From Platycnemis pennipes (Eukaryota; Arthropoda; Insecta; Odonata; Platycnemididae), in the NCBI GenBank assembly GCA_933228895.1, contig OW121848.1, positions 159,604,688-159,668,687 of the forward strand: 64,000 nt of DNA, given 5' to 3'. The notes below the pieces were generated by a model. That model was not told where the DNA came from. It worked only from the letters and a program-made list of their open reading frames with translations, and did not search any database. Of the stretch, positions 46,401-55,400 are shown in pieces. A program made the position numbers and the translations under genes. The stretch's first letter is position 1. The number at the start of each line of letters is the position of its first letter.

Positions 46401-49400
46401 ATGTACTACTGCTAGATAAATTATGTGTGGTTATGAAAGGGACCAAATAGAGATTACTACTATAGTTTAGATCTCGTATATAATCACTATCATATGACTG
46501 CTTCACCATATCTGAGTTGAAATCACCGCAAAGTATGACATTTTTATAAACAGGAAGGAAATCTAATAGGGCATGCTCGAAGGACTGCCTCAGATAACCT
46601 ATTTTTGGAGGACGGTATACAACTGTGAATAGCAGTTTTCCATTAATACTGGAAATTTCCACAAAGAGGAATTCAGGTTTACAAGAAGACCCCAATTATG
46701 GGGTTAAATGTGACCCCAATTGCCCTTTTAAAGGGTAAATCAACATTAAGAAAAAATCCTTCGGTTTAAACTAACAATAAGTCCAACCATGCACAAGTAG
46801 TACAGCAGCCAATACAATAGGGTAGTTTCCTTCATCAAAGAAAACAGACTTCATTAATTGCGATTTGTGCCCTGCCATAAATGTATTTAATTTATGCAAA
46901 AAGTTTGTATTGAGAAGTCCCAGTTTAATAGAGAATTAAATGTTAATTTTAAGGCCATTTGAAAAGGCTCTGAAATGGCGGGGTGCGCTGCCTTCATGCT
47001 TACGTAACAGGTAGGTAGTTTACGTTGCGAAGCATAGGAAAATTCGTCTCCTGAACTTACCGTTGTATTTCAGGGCCCCTCAGCTCTATTGAATATTTAT
47101 TAGTATTAACCTGTAAAAACATCAAAGTTGGAAAAGAATTCTCAGGTAAACATGGTATTATTAGTCATTTTATAGGCTCAAGGACGTCCTGCTCGCTGTG
47201 TTTTCTGCTACGACGAAGCATGGCGTGAAGGTCGTGCGGCGATAGGCGAACTACATGATATGCTTCTGAAAGGAATACTAACTGATTTTAAATTAATCAA
47301 CTGCATAAGTAATTTTAAATAAATAAATAAAAGTTAATTATAATTCATTAACGGAATAAATATGCCTCCAATACTTGTTCATAAGCTTTAACGGAGTGCG
47401 ACGTCTATTTGGAAGCGTCCGCAGCACCATCTGGTGGCAGGTAGAGGAAATAGTATGACGCCACACGTAGGATTAACCGGCATGCAATAGTTTACCGTCG
47501 CGTTTTCACGCCATTGATTTTTTTCACTTTTTAATTAATGAGGAAAAATACTTAACATCATTTAAAAATCGAACGGCTTAAAACACGTACTCCAGAGGTT
47601 ATAAACTTTCGATCAAGACAATAAAAAATAATAGGAAACTACCCTATTGGAATTCCCCTAGCCACACTGACTTCTAAATATGATCGAGTACTTAGTTTAA
47701 TTGGGAATATTTAATAAAGCATTTTCCATGATTTTAGGGTAAACACCATCACAGCCACATATAGTTGGTAGGGTCAGTAATATGTTTTATTTATACGTAT
47801 TTTGCTATGGCAAGGTAAAATGTTCTTCAGTTCATCTGATGTGATCCTACATAGAAACAATGGTTTTGATACCCGGGGCATATCAAGGCCCCACTCTAGT
47901 GTCTAAACTTTAGGGTCATATGATGGCTTCAAAGGTTGATAGACTTCTTGAACCACCTGATGACCCACCGAGTGGCTCTTGGGGCCAAAGGGCCTTACCA
48001 CTATAGTTTTTGTATTTTCCTGTTCTATTATGAATAAATATGTATAATTTAAAGAATGTCGCATGATATATCATGTAATGAAAATTTATCATTGTGAAGT
48101 AAAATAGAAAGCATCTGTTTTGGACCCTAGGATATATTAACCTGGGAAATTGAAACTTTTGGCTTAGAAAACCTGAAAAGTACTGGAATTACATCATTTC
48201 TGGTCTGTAGCAACCCTGTCACTGTATTTAAATATACAAGTATAGGAACGAAATAGACAGAGATAAAATACAATTTAAGATAATTATAGAGATATTTCAC
48301 TGACAAAAAGTTACATAAGGTAGAAAATAAGTGTTCATTGTGCTGGAACCTCTATAATGAACCTCCATTTATCAAAATGACTTAAAAACTGCCCCTTCCA
48401 TTTCAATATAGAGAGGTTTCACTTGTTTTCTATTTGTTGCTCCTAGTTTAACATTCTAGGTTGCTCCTAGGTCTTGGCCTCTCTCTTCTGCTGCTTATCA
48501 TTTTCATTTCATTCACCTTCAAACGATATCTTGTCTTTATCTTTTATAGGTTTATTAAACTGCTCTTTTGCTGTCTCCCCCATGATTGCTATGTCATTGG
48601 CAAACACAGCATGCTAATTTTTTCCCCGTGGATATTCACTCCTGAGGCTTTCTCTTTGATGTCATTCACATTGCAAGCATTAGGAAAGAGGCCACGGCCT
48701 TTACTCACACTTTTCTTTGTACACATTTGCTTCTCCACTGCTGGCTCCAAGATTCAGTCGCAGCTGTTGGGTTTTAATTTAAAGTATGGGTAATTCTTCA
48801 GTCAAGGACACACCAATTCATTTCAGTATTCCAAGAGCTGTAGTCCCATCCATATTGTCAAAAGCCTTCTCCATATCCCAATTCCACAAATGCAGTGAAC
48901 GTATGTTAGTTATTCTCCATCCTTTTCTCTATGAGCTGGGTAAGGGCCAAACTTGTTTCTCTTGTACCCATGCCTTTTTCCAACCTAATTAGCCCTCATC
49001 CATGAACTCTGTGTTTACTGTTCTGTCATTCTTCAGTAGATGGTCCTTGTCAATATCTTTAATGCAAGTGTGGTCAGGTTTACAGTCCTAGAATGTGCAC
49101 ATTTCTCAGCCCTCTTCTTATTGATAATGGGGACAATAATGTTGGTATTGCACAGATGAGTTAATGTCTTCTCTTCTGCATTTTAAACTTGCTCAGCTGG
49201 AATATCAGAATATGGATATGGATAGGAATATCAGGGCGTGGAGAGAGTTATGGAAAGGAAAGAATTGTATGAAGCACTCTAAGGAGTTTGCCCTTGAAAC
49301 TGGATTAGGGAAGTGGTTCCATTCCCCATTGTTAGCTATTCCTTTTTCAAATAACCCACCACTTCCCTAATCCTGTTTGGCCAGCAGTGACAATTTGTCT

Positions 49401-52400
49401 TCCTTATCCATACCCCTTCGATGCTCTTGAACTCTGGTGGTAAAATCCCTGCCCGTCTGTCCAACATAATATCCCAGCTTTTGAACCGGATAAAAGAACT
49501 TGGTGTAGGCTACCATTTGTTGGTAATCTCTCCTACAAACTTAAGAGAATATTTCCAAAGGACAAATTTAAAGTGTGTTTTTACAATCCGTGTACCTTAT
49601 TGAACATTTTGTGCAAAAGCAAGGACACCGTTGACCCAAAATTCCATTCAGGCGTTTACAAAGTCAAGTGCCTCAGCTGTGATAAATATTACGTTGGAAA
49701 GACGGGCAGGGATTTTACCACCAGACTTAAAGAGCATCGAAGGTGTGTGGATAAGGGAGAAAAATCGTCACTGCTGGCCAAACACCTCCTGGAGACATCG
49801 CACCACTGCCTCTTTGATCTAGAGATTCTGCATATTTAAAGAAAAGGCCCAAGATTGGACGCATGGGAACAGTGGGAAATTATACATAGTGATAATAACC
49901 TGTTGTTGAATGACCAACTTTTCCGGATCCATTCCCCATTGTTAGCTATTACTTTTTCAAATAACCCACCACTTCCCTAATCCAGTCCCAAGGACAAACT
50001 CCTTAGAGTACTTCATACAATTCTTACCTTTCCATAATTCTCTCCTCACCCCCCCCCCCCCCCCCCCCCCCCCCCCACACACACCCCCCACCCCACCCCC
50101 TCACTCACCATCTAGTCATTCCCTCCTCTCCCCCCTAACCACTTTCCCCCATCCCCATCCCCTTCTGGAATTTATGATATTCCAGCTGAGCAAGTTTAAA
50201 ATGCAGAAGAGAAGACATTAAGTCATCTGTGCAATACAACCACTTTCCCCTATCCCCATCTCCTTCCCGTTTCATATATATTGCGCTCTGTCACGGAAGT
50301 TTATGAGTGTACACCTGATGATGGCTTAGTAAGCCGAAACACGTGTTGTGTAATTTTATAATTTTAAATATATTGTGGAAAAGTGCTAAAGTTTTTTTAC
50401 TCATCTAATATGTCTCACTTCCACTACGTGATGCCTGATACTGTGAACAAAATTCCAGAAGACTTGTTTATCTGCAGGTCCCGTACTGCTGCATCAAATT
50501 ATGATGTCAAGATTGAACCTACCTTTATAATCCTCCTTGACTTTATTTTCCTCCATGATTATTTTCGCAAGATTGTTTGTGTTGTTGAATTGCTCCAAAT
50601 TGCTTTGTTGCTCATCTCTTCTTTATCTTCATTCTCAACAAAAAAGTTTCAATGCTTGTCTCCTATGGCATTATAAATTTTGGTCTGTTCCTTGCAGTGG
50701 TTCCTCACTATCCAAAGGCAGCTACCACATTCCCTGGCTTTGTTCAAATATTGATATTATTTCATTTCTCGTTCTTTTGTTGAAGAGTTGTCCTTTTTCA
50801 GTTTTCACATCCTTTTATGTTACTCTTTCTTTAATCAGGTCTACGATCTCTTCCAGGGCTTCTTTTTGACAACTTTACTACTCCTAAGAACTTCTATGCC
50901 GCTTCCAGTGGTGTGTTGTTGATGATTTCCCATTTCTCTTCCACTGATTCCTCAGTCAGGTCCCCTCCCATCTTGTTTTCTTCTACCTGCTGATTTTGAG
51001 TCTCCTTCAATTTTTTTACTTCCCATACTCATTTTCTCCATTGTTTTCTTCGGTTTTTTATTTCAATGGCATTTCATCATTGCGAAGTGTGGTCAGTGTC
51101 GATATTTGCACCTTGGTAGCTTTTGCAGGTCAGTAGGTCTTCAAGGTTGACTATTTGGTGTGGAATTAACCCTTCAAGCGCGGAGGAGATTTAAAGGAAT
51201 CCCATCTCGTAGGTCGGAGGAGATTTAAATGGAATCGCCGGTTTTCGCATATGGCTGGTAAAAAATTTATAACTTTAAAACTAACCATTGTATTAACTTC
51301 AGATTTTTGGTGCGTATAAAATAATGTGTTGTCTATAATACTTTGTGGTAATAATTGTATTACCTAAAAAGTTTTATGTTATATTCTTTGGTGAAATATT
51401 TTTTTTTCCTCTACCGCTAACAAAAATCAGATTACCTTCTTTTTTTCATGCAAAGAAACTCTTGCGTATTATTTGCATGTAGGTAATACTATTTGAAAAA
51501 TACACGATTTAATATGAAGTACTAGTCGTTAAATATATTATAGTTACACATGCACAGAAGGCCGCCTGTCGGCATTCGGGATGCAGGCATTACACATTCG
51601 GCGATGATTATACCAGTTATGAAAATGGCCTACCTCAGTAATTCTGCTTGGTGTGGTAGATCTCAAAACAGTCAAAGCAAATTCCCACGTCACATTTTTC
51701 ACACCAGTACACAGTGTCTCTTCTCCTGGAATTTTTTGTGCAGATGACACACCTCCTTTGTGGATGTTGTTTCTTTTCTGAGGGAGGGATTCTTCTAATG
51801 AAATGCCTTTCTGTCAAGCGAGGCACTAAACTATCGGCGGAACGTCGCCCAGGCACTCGGGCATCCTTTTTGGCATATTTATGAAACAGTTTCTCTACTA
51901 GCTGGACACGAAAGGTGAAATGGTCAACGTTTTTATTAGTGTTCTCCCGGTATATTATCAGAGCATTTAGTACAGCCGAATTCAGGAGTCTTCTAAATAG
52001 CTTCATGTACCACTTGTTGAGACGCTTTCTTTCAATCAAGTAGGTTTGAAGTAACTGATCTTTTAGATCCACCCCACCCATATATTTATTATAATCAATA
52101 ATACTTATTGGTTTTATGAGTTGGTTCCCTCTTTTTACGATGGTCTTTGTTTCTATGCCATGGAATGTAGAAATCATGGTGATTACTTTTTTATCTTTCC
52201 ACTTTACTACTGAAACTGGGCCGCAGTGTTGACCGGCTACTTCTCCCTTTTTCAGCTGTTTATCTTTCAACTTTTGAGGGACATTTTTTCTATTGATCCT
52301 CAAAGTTCCGACACAGTCAGTACCGTAAGAAACTTTCAAGAGTTTTGCTAAATCCGGTGAGTTGTAAAAATTGTCCATCCAAAGTGTTCTGCCTTGATTC

Positions 52401-55400
52401 AGTAAAGGAAACACAAGATTCAATACTATTGCAGTTGTTTTACTTGAGTTTGTGGTGCAAATTGGTGATCTAAATACTGTATCTCTCCCGGTGTAGATTA
52501 GGAAAGACCATAAGTAACCGTTCGTTGCATCACAGAGCTCGAATGTCTTTATACCGAACTTTGCTGATTTCAACTGCAAGTACTGTTTGAAGGACAAGCG
52601 ACCTTTCCATAAAGTCAAGGACTCATCAATTGAGATATTTCTATTAGGAAGATAGTATTCCTTGAATGTTTTATTGAGATGTGAAACGACTGGAAATACT
52701 TTTTTCAACTTCGGTGGTCCACTACAACTATGCGTGTCTTCGTTGTTCGTGAAGTGTAAAAATTTACATTTGAGTTCAAAACGATCTCTTGTAATTACGT
52801 CTCCAAACCCAGGTGTAGACAAAACTCTTTTGGTGGAAAAATATGAACGAAGTGATGGCTTCTGTATTATTCCCATGAACATGAATAATCCCAAAACTGT
52901 GTAAATTTCATTGATCGACACTATTTTCCAAGAAAAAATTCTGGATTTTTTGGAAAAGGACAACCCACCCAAGGTCATGTACTGATCAGCGTAACGATTA
53001 GTTTCCTGTACAATCGCACTTACAAATTCTTCATCAAAGAAAAGTTCAAAGGCATCTAAAATATCAGTCACCAATGATGCTTTCCCTTGCGGTCCAGAGC
53101 CACCGACGAACTTTTCTCTTTCTCCCTCGTAATTTTTCATGTCCTCCCAGCAAAAGCTTTCCTCTGGTTCCTCCTCCGAATGGTCGCTATACTCCTTTAT
53201 CAAATCCAATTCGGAACGATCTTCGATCACCTCGTCACTATCACTTTCAGAGCTCCCACTCTCTTCCTTATCGTATTCCGGTAGGAGTTCCTCCTCGATT
53301 TCCTCTTCAGGTACCGAAAGTCTTTTTCTGCTTGTCGATGCCATGATGTAAAATAAGGGATATATTCTAGGTTCAATAAGTTGATGCAGTCACAGAAAAG
53401 AAAAACTTCCGCAGGAGATACCACACTCAAGAAAGGTTTCATTCAGACTAAACACTTGGCGTTTTGAAAAGAATACTTCCCCTAGGCCGTGAACTCCGAC
53501 TCTGCCACGGCCATCCTAGGCTACTAAAGCAACTCCATAGAAAAAAATATTGTACACAAACCAAAAAAGATGCAGACCTAAAGACCATCGTCATTGTTTA
53601 CGAAGTGTTGATAGAGATGAAAAGCAGACGAAGGCCGGAGATAAGACGGGCTAGTATTGAGAGGGGATGGCTCGGCGGCTGGCCGCTCTTTCTACAACGC
53701 ATATGGAGGGTCAAAAGGAGATGTGGAAGAGAGAAACAAACCGTTGTAGGACATTGTAAGCTAGTGTAGTCCTCTAAAAGCTCTGGCACTGACACTCTGT
53801 GAGAAGAGAGTCACATAAAAATATTTTTTAGCAATAAGTGTCGAGCAACAAGCCTTCAGAGAGTGTGAAAGAAAATTTCTAAAATTCCATATCATTAAAA
53901 CACTCACAATAAAATATCAGAACTTAATATATTGTAATAGCTATGATTAGAACGAAGCCACATTATTCCACTTTCGAATAATACCAAATATGTAAGGATC
54001 CTGAAATAATACAATGGATTAAAAAATTAAAATATGCAGATGGTCGCCGCGACGTAGTGACTACATCGCTCGACGGCATATGAAATCCGGGCCCAACGTA
54101 GTCACTACGTCGCTCGACGTTGAAGGGTTAAGGGAGTAAAAAATGACCCTCCATGGCATTGGTGATGCTGCCTTGGCTGCATGACCCAGAGTTTAGCTCA
54201 CATGGATAGGGATTGGACCTATATATCAGAGTCACGTTCGCTCTCAGGCATTCTTAAACTTTGCTTCCTGACAAACAATACATTGCTTTTGCTTCAAATG
54301 TGAATACCTATTGCATGGTAGCGTTCTTTTAAAATCTGCACTTTAATCTGGGTTTAATATTGTGCTGCCAAAGTTGTATGTAGAAGTGTGTATTGCCAAA
54401 TGAAAGGCAACAGTTATGGTTTCTGTAGTAATTATTCACTCTCTTGTGAGATACAAGTTAATTTTGAAATGGTGAAGAGTTATTGAGATGCTGAATACTG
54501 CATATTAACATCACTCTCTTCATGTATTATGTATAGAGGGCCCCTTACTTGACTCTGATGGAGAAGTACATTAGAAAAAATATGCTAAAAATGTCAATTT
54601 TTACTATAGCAAGATGTTCCACGGAGAAAAAATCATTCGCCTTGACCGGGACTCGAACCCGGACCCCCTGATTTCCGGCCAGGTGCTCTACCAGTTGAGC
54701 TACCAAACGTCCTCTTTCTCTGTGGAAATCAATGAGGCTTTAAAGGAACTAGGTGTTACCGGACTGCGGGATATATCATGTCACAATGCAGCCGTAGTCG
54801 TGCGCATGGCGCCACCGTCCACGAGGTTAAGTTTAGACAGGTTAAGTTAAGATTCGTTCTAAGTAAGCACCTTAGTGTTTCAAATTTGGCTTAACCTCGT
54901 GGACGGTTGGGTTGCCCAGAAGAAGAGGAAGGAACGTCACAGACATTCTGCAATGCCATTCCCCCACGCCTCCCCACTTCTCCCCTCCCACCTTTCAAGC
55001 TCAGCAGGACAGATAAAGATACGCCTGCAACTGGGACCTTCCCTCTCCACAACTGGACCTTTTCCCTCAGCGCACTGTAAACCCAAACTTCTCGACCGTC
55101 ATTTAACCCTTGACTAGACGATGCAGAAAATATGCCAAATCACACCCCATCAAGGTCTTAGTAGTAGAAATGTCAGCAGTAGTAGTGTCATCAAGGTCTT
55201 AGTAGTAGAAAAGAAATAAAGTTACATCCATAATTATTTATTCAGCTGACAATATGGAAAACGCCACAACTAATAACCTGGGAGTGATTGTTTTTTTTGG
55301 GAAATGAGCTTAATTCCATGCTTTTTTTTAGCTATGATTGGGTGATAGAGGGCAACTAAAGTGCAGTTGGGCAAGCTACCATCATAACAGCATAGATGTT

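Larger units (their letters stand above)
49144..50399 (+). mobile_element. Penelope-like element, 3' portion with inverted terminal parts
   Basis: The + strand encodes a GIY-YIG endonuclease (49573-49839) followed by C-terminal LEILHI..KGPRLDAWEQWEII..LLNDQLF, the usual end of Penelope-like proteins. Sequences 49144-49374 and 49930-50238 are inverted repeats (TTAATGTCTTCTCTTCTGC, CTTGCTCAGCTGGAATATCA, TTATGGAAAGG). Part of the coding region, 49378-49480, is also an inverted copy of 49680-49785. A long poly-C tract and a hammerhead-like motif lie near the 3' end. The RT domain is missing. Confidence 0.75.

Noticed and set aside
54640..54712. Functional tRNA gene (anticodon-like GGA)
   Set aside because: The boxes are good, but the acceptor ends do not pair, base 33 is not T and a Ser tRNA would need a long variable arm; a SINE head explains it better.
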